Shown here piece after piece: positions 34,841-46,930 of a stretch of DNA of 64,000 bases. The translations under genes and the position numbers were made by a program. The notes beneath the pieces are model-generated. The model saw only the letters and a program-made list of their open reading frames with translations, was not told where the DNA came from and did no database searches. Positions within the stretch are counted from its first letter, which is position 1. Every line of letters starts with the position of its first letter. Origin of the DNA: Ligustrum vulgare (lineage: Eukaryota > Streptophyta > Magnoliopsida > Lamiales > Oleaceae); NCBI GenBank assembly GCA_963555705.1, contig OY743184.1, positions 26,436,639 through 26,500,638 on the forward strand, written 5' to 3'.

Positions 34841-37800
34841 TGTAACATCCCGAAATTTTCATATCTTTATTTATTTAGTATAATTATAGCTCTAAGGGAT
34901 GATAAGGGAAATCTGAAGAAGAGATAAGCAAAAATATCCTTAATTATAAATTCAAGGACCAAATTGGCTTAAAATAAAAATTATGAAAAGTATTTGGACT
35001 CAATTAGAAATGTAATTATATTAAGAGGTCTAAGCTGAAAAGTGGATAAAAATTCAGCTTAAATTACAGAATTGCCATTGTAAAGGACTCGACTTTATGA
35101 CCTTAATAAATGAGATGTGTTGGGCCATTTCCGATGCATGTTACACCAATTTCTAGATCACAATGAGTTCTACACATTGGTATCAGATTTGAGATCATCC
35201 AAGACCGATAGTCACTTGAAAAATCGGGCCAAACATGCATACATGAAAAAGTAGAAACCTGAGAGAATTTGAAATATGGCTAAGTATAATACCCTGTCAA
35301 ATAGCCGACTTTGGAGGACCGGTTCGAGCTGGATATTGGTCCATTCCCTTTTGCATGTATGACCGTTACGAAGCTCATAATGTGAACTTTCCAACGGTAT
35401 AAAGAATGGCCAAAATGGACCCCGTTTCGACCTTCAAATCTTAGCCTAAAAGTGACTACCCGGAATAAGAAATCTAAAATTTTTTCTATTAAAATATTGC
35501 ATGTAAGGGACACCTGTCACCTGACACCAGAATTGATTAAGACCTGTTTGGCATGGATAATCTGAATTAGGAACCAATTCGATATATATTCGTACAAATA
35601 ATCGTTGAATTCACCTAAATATAGCATGGGGTATTAAATAAGTGGAGATATGATATGATAAACCCAACCAAACATGACCCAGCTCAGACCTCATATATAT
35701 ACACACCTTTTAGTCTGAGAATTTAACCCCCAAATCCTTACTGATCAATCAACCAAGCAGCATTCAGGTAACCTCATTTTCCCAAACCTAGAGTTCTTAG
35801 GAAATTCATCAAATTCTTCATTTGATTCCTTTAATCCATGGAGGTATAAGTGTTGAACACTTAATAATAAGAAATTCATCACTTATACACTCAAATACTA
35901 CCAAAAATCGAATGGAATGAACACAGAAACTGATTTCCAAAATCTGCAGAATCGGATGCTACTAGTAGCATCCGAACCTGTTAGTGTAAAATCTGAAGTT
36001 CTGGTAGTGCTGGTTGAGATTATTTAACAGGGTTATCATCTGAAGTAAATCATTTCTTTTAGCCTTAGTTTGTCAAATTATTAACTTGATTTTTTATACC
36101 CATATAATTATAAATTTCAGGTTAACAAATTTAAGAGGAAAAATCAAACTAAGGTGAGTAAAGTAGATAGTTTTCTTCTCTGTTATGTTCTGGTCCAGAT
36201 CTATGTATGTGGATTTATGCTTGATATGGATTATTTTAACACTTAAGTAAGATCTTAAAGTATTAAATCTTATTTATGAAATTTCCTAACTAATTAGGGG
36301 ATCAAGTTATGGGATATAAATCTGTATATGATGTTAAAGGTTGCTGTCCAGATTTTCATTGGACTTCAAAATTCTATGTTTAGCTGGGAATTTCAGTTTA
36401 TGACCTGAGAATGATGTTAAGGATTGAATTATTAAATTTTAGAATAGGCATTATACCATGACTTATCATATTTAAGCCATGCATGTGTCAAAATTCTGAT
36501 TTTTCTGTTTCTGTCCAGATTTAAGTGATTGTATAGAACCCCATTTAGGAATTCCTAAGATTGAGTTTTAATTGAATTATTAATTGATGTTATGAGAACA
36601 AGTTGCTAGTTGAGTAGGGAAAGTCTTGAAGTTTAGAATATAGTTTATATCATGGATTATTAGATTCATGATTTGCATGTGTTCAAAAGGTATATTTGAT
36701 GAATCTAAAAATGATTTAATACAAATAAAATGTAAAGTAAAATGAAGGATGTAAATCTTCCCTGCATTTTGTATTTAATAAGTGAAATTAGTTGCTCACT
36801 TAAATTTTGGTTTTATTGTCATCCTACATGGGTTAAATATCTTCACAATGGGTAATTGAAATTGGGAGTCAGATTTGAGAAGATGTCACTGCACCAAAGA
36901 AAGTAGAATAGGATAGTGAAATTATTGTTTAATAAGGTTAGAGTTAGGATTGGCAATTATACACTTAAGGAGTTAAAGAAGAAAGAAGTAGAGATTTAAT
37001 TGTTATTTTGTTATATTGAAGTTTTAATATGGTAATCTTCTTCTTCATTTTTATATTCTAACTTTAGATGTGGATGTATTTGGAAATATGAAACCTTCAA
37101 ATATGAGATTGACCATTGCATTATTTCATGCATGTAAGTTGGCACATTGGTATGAAAGAAATACATAATCAAAGAAAGAATTAATGACACACTATAGAAT
37201 CCCTATTTAGGTGGTACACCTAGGGAGAAAGTCCCTAATTGAGGTCACGGGCTACTAGGTGCCCATAGAAGAAAGAAACTATTTGAGCTTGTATGCTTGG
37301 GAAAGAAGAAGAATCTAGTTAATAAACTTGTGAGTGTAAAGAACACTCTTGGTGACCTTGTGCTTAATTTAGCACTTTTACGCGCGGGTGTACAACCCTA
37401 ATAGGGAAGGGCCCAATAGAATAAAGAAAGAATGAACAAAGAAAGAAAATGGTACATGCATCATTTTGAAATAAAGAAATTAGAAGAAAAAGGAATGAAG
37501 AATGTGTATCATCTTACATGGCATTCTACATATCATCTTCATACTTGTTTAACTTGAGTATAAGTTGGGAATTCCTATGTGTTAGTAAATAAATAAGATT
37601 AGATATGGAATGAGAAAGAGTTTTTGATGCTCCGTATGTGACCTATTTGGTGAAATAAGTGATCGTGGCATTTCTTGGTGTATTTAACTCTTGTGAAGCT
37701 ATTAAGTTATTTATATCAAATTTTTGTACTATATTCACTTACATATGCAAGGTAAGATTCAAAGTTCAGAGGTAAAGTTACTTCACTCCATGAAGTTTGC

Positions 37801-38665
37801 ATAGTTACTCCTACTTTTACTCACTAAGCTTCGCCGCTTACAAGTCTTTTATGACTAATATAGGTAATGGATCGCGAAACACATGAGGTGGTGAGAACTT
37901 GGTGGAGAGCCTCGCGGGATGGAATTGAATGGAATATCATATTATTACCAAGATCGAATTTTGGAGCCATTTTACCCGTTTCCCCGGGTTATATATTAAG
38001 GAAAGGATGTACAAAGTGTTACATGCCATGATGCGGTGACACTCGAACCTAAGGGAACTTACTTCTTCATCCTATGAGGTGTAGAAGTGACTTAACTTTT
38101 GTATGGTAGTCTTCCCCTTAGCATGTGAGAAGGGATATTTTGTATGAAACACCTAATCTGCTTTTGTATGGTTCCCTTGTAATTCACCCTAGTCTTTTGC
38201 TAATAGGGTGACTAGATGGAAATATGATAGTGAGTATAAGGTACTATGGAAGGGGAAGCATATATGTTGTAAGGCTCCAAGTTAATGTTATGATGTTATG
38301 AAGTTAATGTTATGATGTTATGGAATTAATGTTATGATGTTATGAAGTTAATCTTTACAATGTTAGTGTTATGAAGATGATGTTGTAAAATGAAATAGTT
38401 ATTTAATGGAATAGTGATAGGAATTGTAAGTTGAAGTAATTGAAATAAGAACTTTGAATCATGGTGATATGACACTGGTAACAAAGATTTATTGTGATTT
38501 AGAATGAACTAGTTGATATCAGTACCATTGATAGATGTTAAAACGAAAGGCAGAATTTGATGATACTAGTAGCACACAGTAGCTGGGTAGACAGTTATAT
38601 GTAAAGATACTAGTATCCAGAAAAAAAAAAAAAAAAAAATTTAGTCAGATTTTGAGGTCGTCACA
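34841..38665 (+). mobile_element. 3.8-kb solo LTR (Ty3/Gypsy type) in tnp2
   Basis: It begins TGTAACATCCCGAAATTTT and ends GACGTCACA-like (GGTCGTCACA, to 38665). The pentamer CTTAC flanks it on both sides (34836-34840 and 38666-38670), a perfect target duplication. No gag-pol, primer site or second LTR copy is visible in its 3825 bases, so it fits a solo LTR left by LTR-LTR recombination. A TATA-like CATATATATACACACC lies at about 35692-35707, and GC-richer transcribed-looking parts follow. The start sequence and great length resemble chromovirus LTRs of the Tekay/Del kind, which I infer rather than prove. The two tnp2 halves join in frame across the insertion point. Confidence 0.85.
38276..38362 (+). 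repeat. Short minisatellite inside the solo LTR
   Basis: Three to four copies of a 23-24 bp unit (GTTAATGTTATGATGTTATG with AA or GA links). Confidence 0.85.
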
Positions 38666-38803
38666 CTTACAATCACAACAAGGACACAAAAACATTTCTT
38701 CACCTTCTTTTATTTTGTTTTTCTCGGCACATTTCATAAACTCTTCAACTCCTTTCACATATTCATGTGTATTACGTCTCACATACATTCAACTCCGATC
38801 CAT

Positions 38804-39470
38804 ATCTAATAACACATATATCAAGAGATTCACCATGTGTTAAAACGAATGAAATCACCTTAACTTATTATTTACATTTTTATTTATAAATCTTACGAAA
38901 ATTTTGACAGAATCTCCCCTATAAATTGGACTTAACCAACCTGTAGGGGGAATCAAAATGCCACAATAAAACTAAAATATTTAACTTCAACATATTCAAA
39001 AATCAAACAAAACTCCAGTCGAACTTCAACATTATCATCCAGTCTAAAATATTCATTCTCAGCATGTTAAAAACTCAAACATTTTTATCCCCTTAATTAT
39101 TCACTATATATGCTCATATCTCCAAATTAACACGACATAATAATCTCAACTCATCAAAACATCCAACAAATACAAGACATCTCAAATAATTTACTTATAA
39201 ATACCTCACAATTATTACTTATCCGTAACTAATTCAAAACTCAAATAAAATTAACATTCTACAATTTCAATAAAACTCCAATTTTTAAAAATTGAATGTA
39301 TACATCTACTAACACAAAATCAATAATCTAAAACTGAAATTCAAAATAAACTAATAAGATCATTTAAATCAACCAACATAATAAATAAAAATGATAACTT
39401 TAATTATAATCTAACAAAATGAACAAAACAGTTTAACTTAAAATATGAAAAATTACCGTTTAGTGGTGGA
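38804..39470. other. CACTA internal non-coding sequence
   Basis: AT-rich sequence upstream of the tnp2 start, expected to hold the promoter. No clear TATA box was singled out. Confidence 0.4.
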
Positions 39471-39589
39471 CCTTGTGTGATGGGTGGTGGTGGCTAGAGT
39501 GGGATGGTGCGCGAGTTTTGGGTGGATGGTGGCGCGGGTGGGGGCTGTGGGGGGGGGCGGTATTTGGGTGGGTGGTGGCACGGGTGGGG

Positions 39590-40260
39590 TTGATGTGTTC
39601 CGTACCCTCGACAATCGGAGTCATAGCAGGCTTGACGGAAAAAGTTAAATATTCAAGTCAAATAAAAGTGCAATCCAGTCAACTATGTCGGAATTAGATG
39701 CATAATATGTATTTTTCGATTAGAAATGGGCCACTAAGCAAAACTCATGGGCAAAGGCCCTTGAGCCGACTGATTTTATGGCCAAATTCCATCATTTGGG
39801 GCTTCAAAACAACAAGTCAATTATGCAGACGGAAATTAGGGTTTTTGTGTATTTTTAGGTTAATTTTTTTTTAAATTATTTGTTTACCTATTTTAGAATT
39901 TTAGTTTAATTAGAATTCTATTTTGAATCAATTAGCGGCTATGTTATTTTACTTATTTATATTCATTTCCATTCATTGTAATTCAGGCTTTGATTTTGAT
40001 ATAAACAGTTTTTTATTGAGGATTCAATAAAGTTATAGGTGGATTCCTATATTTTTCGAACTTATCAAGAATATTTCTTGTGGAGTTCAAATATCGAACT
40101 TATCAAATATTTGTTAGAATATTTGTGGCGTTCAAATCAGAGACTTATCAAGGAGATTGGGCAAATCCTTGTGGTGTTTCGAAAGTCTTAGTTCTTTATT
40201 CTGCATCGTCGAGTCATCGCGTCGTGAATATCGGGTCAATATTCCACCGTCCATCCACAA
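39590..40260 (+). mobile_element. LTR fragment with three stem-loop motifs
   Basis: An AT-rich insert between two GC-rich, GTGG-repeat segments (39470-39590 and 40260-40480) of the CACTA end. It carries three copies of the CGAACTTAT-stem-TGGNGTT motif (40057-40088, 40095-40133, 40142-40177) and ATTCTGCATCGTCGAGTCATCGC, as at the LTR before 15973. Exact ends and target duplication are not clear. No palindrome-word array is seen in its first half. Confidence 0.55.
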
Positions 40261-40582
40261 CCTGGGTTCGGAACTTTCCGACGTTTCTTCCGCGCTTCGA
40301 ATCTCATCAGGGGTGTTGTGGCGCGCGCGGGTGCTGTGGCTCGGGGGTGGTGGCGCCAGGGGCTGGTGGCGAGAGGCTGAGGTCGATGGATGGTGGCGGT
40401 GGGGTGCTAGAGAGATCGTTGAGTGGAGGGTTGGTGGCGCACGGTGGCGGCGGCGTGAGAAGGTAGGGCAATGGTGACCTCGGTTGAACTGAAAATGGTG
40501 CGGGAAATGGCTAGAGCTGGAAATTTTGGTAATGAAACCGGGGAAATGCCTGAAAATTTGGTGAAACCGGGAAAATGAAGTC

Positions 40583-40817
40583 TAAGTATAGGCGTCGGTT
40601 CTATATAAGAACCGACGCCTATTATTAAAAGGAGTCGATTCTTAAAAAGAACCGACGCCCATGCTCGGCCCGGTTAATTGACGTCGGTTGTTTCCTAACA
40701 ACCAATGCCTTTATTAAACATTTATTTACGACTTTGCCACTGCATTTTTTACAAGCATCGTTTTCCTTGAAAAACGACGCTAATTTGTTATTTTTTTTAT
40801 ATATTTTTGTACTAGTG
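40583..40817. repeat. Right subterminal repeats of the CACTA element
   Basis: At least six GGCGTCGGTT/AACCGACGCC-type copies in facing pairs, then the CACTAGTAC terminus. Confidence 0.9.
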
Positions 40818-41019
40818 TAATTATCCTAATACAATATTTGATATTTAAATATATTAAAAAAATATTTTATTTTTAAAATTATAAATTAAATACATGTGAT
40901 CTTATATTTAAATGAATGTAATAAATTAAGCAATATGAAATGTTAATTTTTATTAAATTTTACCGAATGTATATTGGAAATACATTTAACTTTATATTAA
41001 CAAAAATTCATCTATACAT

Positions 41020-42640
41020 CTCAATTTATAAAAGGGCATGAGTGTTTAATCCAAATGATATAATACTTTATTAATCACCCGTACGGAATTGATTTTTTAA
41101 GAATCAATTTTGTAAACATTCATTCTCAATCTCACATTCTTTAAAAAACAAATTTTTTTTTTCACACTAATTTTAAACTACACATAAAAATAAAAAAAAA
41201 AAATCATTTTTCACAAAATCAATTCATAAAAAAATCAAAATCCAACATTTAAGTTCCGTATAAACCGTTCTACAACATGAAACCACAACCAGAAAAAAAA
41301 ATCAAACAAATCATAGACACGAACCATCAAAATAATAAAAATATTCAAAACTTATTTAATAGTTTCCAATGTAACATAGTTTTCCATTTTCCACCCAGTA
41401 GTCAAAGGGTCATGGAAAAAAAAAATTGCTAACAAACCGTTATTTTTATGTTGATATAATTAGTTAAACTAATCATTAAAATCTATAATATATATTTTGC
41501 ATTTTTTATTTTTTAAAAATCTATAATATTTTTTTGAAGCAATAAAATCTATAATATTAAAAATAAATAAATGAAAAAATTAGTAAATAAATAAAATTAA
41601 TTTTAAAATGACAAATGAATCGATCGAAATATGACATTCAAAAAATTATTCGGATATAATTGAATTTTCTTAAAAAGTTTGGATATTTATTATTTCTTTA
41701 ATCTGATAGGAAAAGCACTTGACTTGAAATTAATTATTCAAGACCGAATTTAATTTAGTAAGAAATTATAAATATCATTTAGGACTTAAATAGTTATAAA
41801 TATCATTGTATAATTATGTCTTGTGTTTAATTCACAAGAAATAATACTTTATCACTTGTATGAAATTGATTTTTCAAGAATCAGTATTTATGAACATTCA
41901 TTCTCAATAATATATTCTTTAAAAAAATTATTTTCTTTTTACAATTTTCATATAACCTTTTAACTACACATTCTAAAAATAAAAATAAAAATAAAAATAA
42001 AAAATCACTTTTCAAAAAATCAATTCTCAAAAAATCAAAATTAAACAGTTAAGTTCTGTATAAACTGGTTTACAGCGTGAATCCACGACCAATGACAGAA
42101 ATTGAAAAAAAAAAAACCATAGATACGAATTATCAAAATATTAAAAATATTCAAAACTTATTCAATAATTTTCAATATAATGTGACTTTTCTTTTTTCAA
42201 CCAGTAGTCCAAGGGTTATGTTATTGGATAAAAAATTATTTTTATACGTTTAAAATAAAATTGTTTAACCGCATCCTATTTTGAAATAAAATGAGTTTGT
42301 TAACATGTCTTTATCTTTATTTTGATAAAAATTAGTTAAACTAATTTTTAAAATTTGTACAATTAGAGTCTAATATATATTTTGCATATTTCGATTATTG
42401 AAATTTATAGTATTAAACATAAATAAATTAACAAAATGAGTAAATAAATAAATGAATAAAATCAATTTTAAAATGAAAAATGAATCGAAATATGAAGTTG
42501 AAAAAAATATTCGAATATTTATTATTTATTTTTAATTTGATAAGAAAAATAACTCGAATTAAAATTATTTATTTAAGACCAAATTAAATTTAGTGAAAAA
42601 ATTATAAATATCATTATAAGACTTAAATAAAACAATTTTA
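41020..42640. repeat. Diverged 0.8-kb tandem duplication
   Basis: Unit A (about 41020-41810) and unit B (about 41815-42640) share long similar runs in the same order: AATAATACTTTAT, ATCAAAATATTAAAAATATTCAAAACTTATT, CCAGTAGTC(C)AAGGGT and the closing GAAATTATAAATATCATT block. They differ by many substitutions and small indels. No coding sequence is present in either. Confidence 0.75.
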
Positions 42641-43137
42641 AAATAGTTGGACATTGGAAAAAGTAAAATGTACAAATAAAACTTTTACCTTTAATCTTTA
42701 ATGTGATTTTAAGGAGGACATGTTTATAGTTGACTCACACTTTTGAATTCATATTAAAGTTCTCGTTGAAATCTTTGATTTGACACCCATATTGCATATT
42801 TTTCAATTTTAAAATATAGTACTTTCTCCGTCCTGCAAAGATAGTTCACTTTCATTACTACACATATTAAGAAATAATATTTATTGTACTTGGAAAAGTA
42901 AATTTTTTGCACAGTTTTCCTACTTTGCCCTTATTTACTCATCAAAACAAATTTTGAAAATATTGATGATTTAAGAACATTAAATAGGGGTATATTAGGA
43001 AAAATTAGTATACATTCAATGAGAAAAGTGGAATATAATTGGGAAAAAAAGAAATAGTTGATTATCTTTGCTAGTTGAAGTATATGTTAGAAATATATAT
43101 CAAATATATTAATTGAAAGTAATAAATAAATTAGGTA
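42641..43137. other. No feature seen
   Basis: AT-rich sequence. CTTTCTCCGTCCTGCAAAGATAG near 42821 resembles the start of Stowaway-like MITEs (CTCCGTCC...). The matching end may be TTTGCTAGTTGAAG near 43067-43081. Confidence 0.3.
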
Positions 43138-43215
43138 AAATGCTCAAATGGTGCGAAGTGTGGAATATATGTGGGAGGTTGGTGGTTCGATTCGCATTTC
43201 ATGCGCATTTTAAAA
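43138..43215 (+). mobile_element. tRNA-like SINE remnant
   Basis: An A-box-like TGCTCAAATGGTGCGA and a B-box-like GGTTCGATTCGC about 40 bases apart, the spacing of a tRNA-derived pol III promoter. No target duplication was identified. Confidence 0.4.
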
Positions 43216-44417
43216 AATGTGTTTGATTGAGCTTCTTTGATTAAAATAATATTTTTATTTTAATCATTTTCAGATTTATTATTGTTTTTTTATTATTTGT
43301 CAAACTAGCCGGTACAAGATTGTTGGATTATGTTAGCAATTTTGGTGTACTAATTGAAATAATTATTTTCCTATAAAACTTTTCAATTTTCTTTTAACTC
43401 TTAAAATTCAATGTGATGGAAGTTATGAAGACCTTTGTTGCCTCCAAAACAAGTTCTCTTTTCAGGAAAAAAACACAGAATACAATTCCTCAAAAATTCT
43501 TTTTTAGCATTTATTATTTTATACACTATTCTCTAGTATTATTGAGAGTTCTTGAAAATCACTTGTGATTGCTACACATAGTGATTCGATTGTTGTTTTC
43601 TGAGAGTGATTGTCCAAAGATGTCACATCAATTTACGGAGAACAATTTCACTTTAGGACATCGTGCTGTCACGAGTCTCAATTGATAAGTTTTTTTTTTT
43701 TTTTGCAATTTTATTGTGCTGAAAAACGTGTCTGCAACTAGTTTCCTCCAACAGTATAATTATCAAAAATATTCTGGTTTATTAAAATAATTCTATTTTA
43801 GGAAAGATTATTGACTAAAACTCAACAAAACTTCAGTGACCAATAAAAAACGTAGATATAATTCAGTGATTATTGATATAATTAACTAATAAATTTAATA
43901 ATCAAAACTTGACACTTTTAAGTTCAATGATCAATCGAAGGCATAAACATAAATTCAGTGATCATAGAGATAATTAACTCTTGTTGGAGGTACACGGGGA
44001 AACTATCAATTTAATCACTCTAGGCTACAACTCGGCCACCCGAAGAAAAGAAGAAAGTGCAAATCAAGAAAAAATTATCGAAAGTTCATAGTACAGCTCA
44101 GGTTCCTAGAAGAAGTAAACCATTCGACAGACAAGATGTTTATAGGTGAATATCAAAATTTCTCATTGGTGCAAAGATCTTGAAGGTAAAATTTGTTTAT
44201 TTGGTGCCTGGTGGTGTTGGGGGGGGGGACCATTGCCTTGAGTTGCAGTGCCATTTTTTGCATGAGCGCATCTCGCCTAAAGTCGAGTGAGTAGAAATTC
44301 GGGGTTTCCAGAATTGCCTCGAGGATGTATAACAAAAGGAAAACTAGCATGCTTCAACACATTTAGGACCGAGTAAATCCTCGCACAAACATGTATTGAG
44401 AGATTATAACAGAGCTT
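43216..44417. other. Non-coding, region downstream of the KCR1-like gene
   Basis: No gene is recognised. Part of it (44300-44417) is probably the 3' untranslated region of the KCR1-like gene. Some phrases near 43540-43740 resemble a Copia LTR. Confidence 0.35.
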
Positions 44418-44672
44418 CTATTCCTTCTTCCTCGAGTCCTTGAGTTGTCCCCTCTTCCTAATTCCAAGACAGAACTTGAGACGCCAAGCATTGACAATTG
44501 ACTCTGGCAAGGAATACAGCAAACCCCAGAGAAGCGAGTGGGGCCAGTACGGCGTGCAACGTGGTTCATAGCCTATCCAACCAAGGGAAGCCCGTGCATA
44601 ACCATCTGTCGATGGTACGAAGGAGGAGGAACATTTGATGGATGCCAATTTCGTTGCCACGTACAAGGGGAC
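44418..44672 (-). CDS. KCR1: KCR1-like last exon
   Basis: 84 codons plus stop, intact, starting with the Val of the VPLYVATK motif. The intron bases just upstream (44674-44673) are AA on the coding strand. Use of the AG one base further in would shift the frame. Confidence 0.85.
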   Translation of the reverse strand, partial: VPLYVATKLASIKCSSSFVPSTDGYARASLGWIGYEPRCTPYWPHSLLWGLLYSLPESIVNAWRLKFCLGIRKRGQLKDSRKKE

Positions 44673-46930
44673 TTGTATATATTTAGAAGAAAACAATGAG
44701 AAAGTGAAGAATACAAGAGACTTTCTCCAGCACTGGCTTTGAGGGTTGGCAGTTTAGGAACAAAGCAAAAAAATGCAGCAACCAAATCCGTTTAGTAAGT
44801 GAATCTTTTTTCTTCACAATTTCCCAAATCACTTTTTAACCACACACATTTTCTCAATCCAATTTTCAACAATTACTTTTTACCTCAAAATCATAAATAA
44901 ACAAGTTTATAAATCAAAAGATGATTGCTGTATTCTTCCTTTTGGAAAAAAAAAAAAAAAAGTTTACAGTGTTTTTCCATATAAAATTCAGTTATCTTTA
45001 ATCACATTCACAGTGTTCAAACTAATATCCATATTTAGATTATCTAGGCAGAAGGCTGGACATAAAAGGGCTGTCCTCAACTTAGATTTCAATAGATTTT
45101 AATAAAATTTGGGCTCATCCTCAACTAATGCACTGTTCGGTTTCCTCTTTAAATTGTAGTTTAAACTACAAATTAAACTACACAATTTTTCAAATCACTT
45201 TTTAACCATCCATACACATTTTGACCCAAAAAACATGCATAACAAACTCTCTATCTTAGCTTGACCCCTGAGATTTCAATAGATTTTGGACGTATAAATA
45301 CCGTTATCAAAAATAAAAAAATAATTAAATTAAATTAGACATAAAAAAATATAAAATTAATAATAAAAATTATTTTTATTTTTAGATTGACCTATTTAAT
45401 TTGATGCTTTTTATTTGCTTGATTCTGGTATGTTGTAATTTTTTAAATTAAGCTAAATTTTTCTTCTCTTCTTTTTTTGAAAATGTTTATTTTTTCATTC
45501 TATATATTAAAATTAATTATTTTAAATTGCAAAATCATGAATTTTCTACTATAAATAATATGTAATTTCTAAGGAAAGAATTTCAATTCAAAGTTGACCA
45601 TGAGAAGATTAAACTACGAGTGGTCTATTGCCTAAGTTCCATTTGAGGTTTTAATAAAAAGAAGAGGATTTATTTCTCTTTCCAAAAAAAAAAAAAAGGA
45701 GTTACACAAGAAATATAAAATTATGTTAAAATCCTATGAAATCCATTAAAATCTATAGTATGAAATTCTATCAAAATCTTATGAAAATTGAGGAATTCTG
45801 TTCAAATCAATGAAATCAACCGAAAATAAAAAAATCTTAAGAAATTCAATAGAATCTAAATTGCAGGTACCCCTGGAGGTCTATAGGAAAATATGTTACA
45901 AAAAAAACCTTAATTCCTAACTCCAAAGGAAATAATAAACAAGTCAAAATCAGAAACACACAAAATAACTGTGCTACAGTGGCTATCCCTCATTTTGAGT
46001 TACGTTCACTGCTATTTTCACTTATATATAATGAAGGAGATTATAATGTTCTCTGACACACCTCTCTATCTCTCGTGTACAGAAGGTAATTGCGCTATAA
46101 TTTTGCCCCTCAGTGAGTGACTGAGTGTTACTCCCACTAGTTGGTAAAAAAAATTTCACTATACTACTTGAAGTAACTGTGCTTAAAAGGATACATATGT
46201 TATTGCATTTTAATTTTTATCAATTTATAAAGATTTAATAACATTATAAGCACAATTCATGACAAATAGTTTGAGAAACTTAAAGATCATACAGGTTTGC
46301 AACCAATTAACAAGAAGAAGTGCTAGAGCAATTATATGAAACTCTTGAGTTTAGGAAGGAAAAATTTGACATTTGAAAAGTTCAATGACAAAATCATAAA
46401 TTTTACCGACTTATAAACGATCAAGACGTCATTAATTTGAGAGGACAATGATCAAACTGTGACAAAGGAGTTGCAAACACATGGCGGCTTGAATAGTGGC
46501 TAAACATTGCATCTTTAATGCAAAAGCAGAGATTTTAATGTTAAATGGATTGATTCGGGCAGTTGAAGATAATCTAAGGTTACAATAAATGAATTAGAAG
46601 AAGTATTGGGGCAATTGCTTAATATTTATGACTTATGAGTTTAGGGAGGAAAATTTTGACAATTGGAAAGTTGAAGGACTAAATTATAAATTTTAAGAAC
46701 TTACAAAATATCAAAACTTCATGAATTTGGAAGGACAACAGCAAAAATTGTACCTTGCAATAATGGAAGGGCGAAAGAAAAATGAAATAGGAAAATTTGA
46801 GGACCACAGTGAAAATTTTGAGAAGTTGGAGGAAGAAAAAATCAAAAAACTGAGGGTGCTGACATGTGGTGGCTTGAATAGTGGCTAAACAATGCCTCAT
46901 TTATTATAGGTAGGTAGGTAGATAGATTTA
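44673..46930 (-). other. Intron of the KCR1-like gene, proximal part
   Basis: AT-rich. It contains degraded relatives of the two MITEs listed next (about 44790-44910 and 45130-45260, sharing TTTTTCAAATCACTTTTTAACCA). A repeated segment is also present: AATTTTGACATTTGAAAAGTT near 46363-46400 and its relative near 46650-46710, each followed by a GTGGCTTGAATAGTGGCTAAACA phrase (46485 and 46868). Confidence 0.5.

Larger units (their letters stand above)
31802..38803 (-). pseudogene. CACTA TNP2 transposase, interrupted by a solo LTR
   Basis: The start codon is at 38803-38801. Codon 4 is followed by an in-frame TGA. The N-terminal transposase-associated domain (VEEFMKCAEKNKIK, CPCCDCK) is cut at 38671 by the LTR insertion and resumes at 34835 (NLRKFRSSEQVKSHL, GYAQWIWHGE). 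The TNP2 catalytic region follows (34500-32880): LYNLKAKNRWSDRSF, CPKCGASRYK, NLRLGLCTNGMN, the CPICEED zinc ligand pair and CLDAMHVEKNVCDS. A DUF4218-type part (GPVFLRYMYPFERYMG, 32827-32504) and a DUF4216-type part (KWVDNRQGIRVDELGFTLVDF, 32476-32027) complete the usual TNP2 order. It ends HEEGLWIERRS at 31802. Several stops and shifts are present (for example near 34630, 34430, 33418, 32510, 32028). TNP2 cuts the CACTA ends; this copy cannot. Confidence 0.92.
27789..40817 (-). mobile_element. Complete 13-kb CACTA (En/Spm) transposon
   Basis: The left terminus CACTAGTACAATAAG (27789) and the right terminus TTTTTGTACTAGTG (to 40817) are inverted copies. The trinucleotide TAA stands on both sides (27786-27788 and 40818-40820), the expected 3-bp target duplication. 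Both subterminal zones carry the same GGCGTCGGTT/AACCGACGCC repeats. Inside are two minus-strand genes of the CACTA pair, tnp2 (31802-38803) and a TnpA-like protein with a Ulp1 domain (28307-31646). Two LTR insertions interrupt it (34841-38665 and about 39590-40260). Without them the element would be about 8.5 kb. It is dead in its present form because tnp2 has stops and a large insertion. Confidence 0.93.

Noticed and set aside
39473..40477. Trp/Gly-rich ORFs (74-128 codons) near the right CACTA end
   Set aside because: Translations of GTGG-repeat sequence, interrupted by an LTR fragment. No protein-like composition.
43138..43215. A functional tRNA gene
   Set aside because: Box A and box B are degenerate and no cloverleaf can be drawn. 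A SINE relic is more likely.
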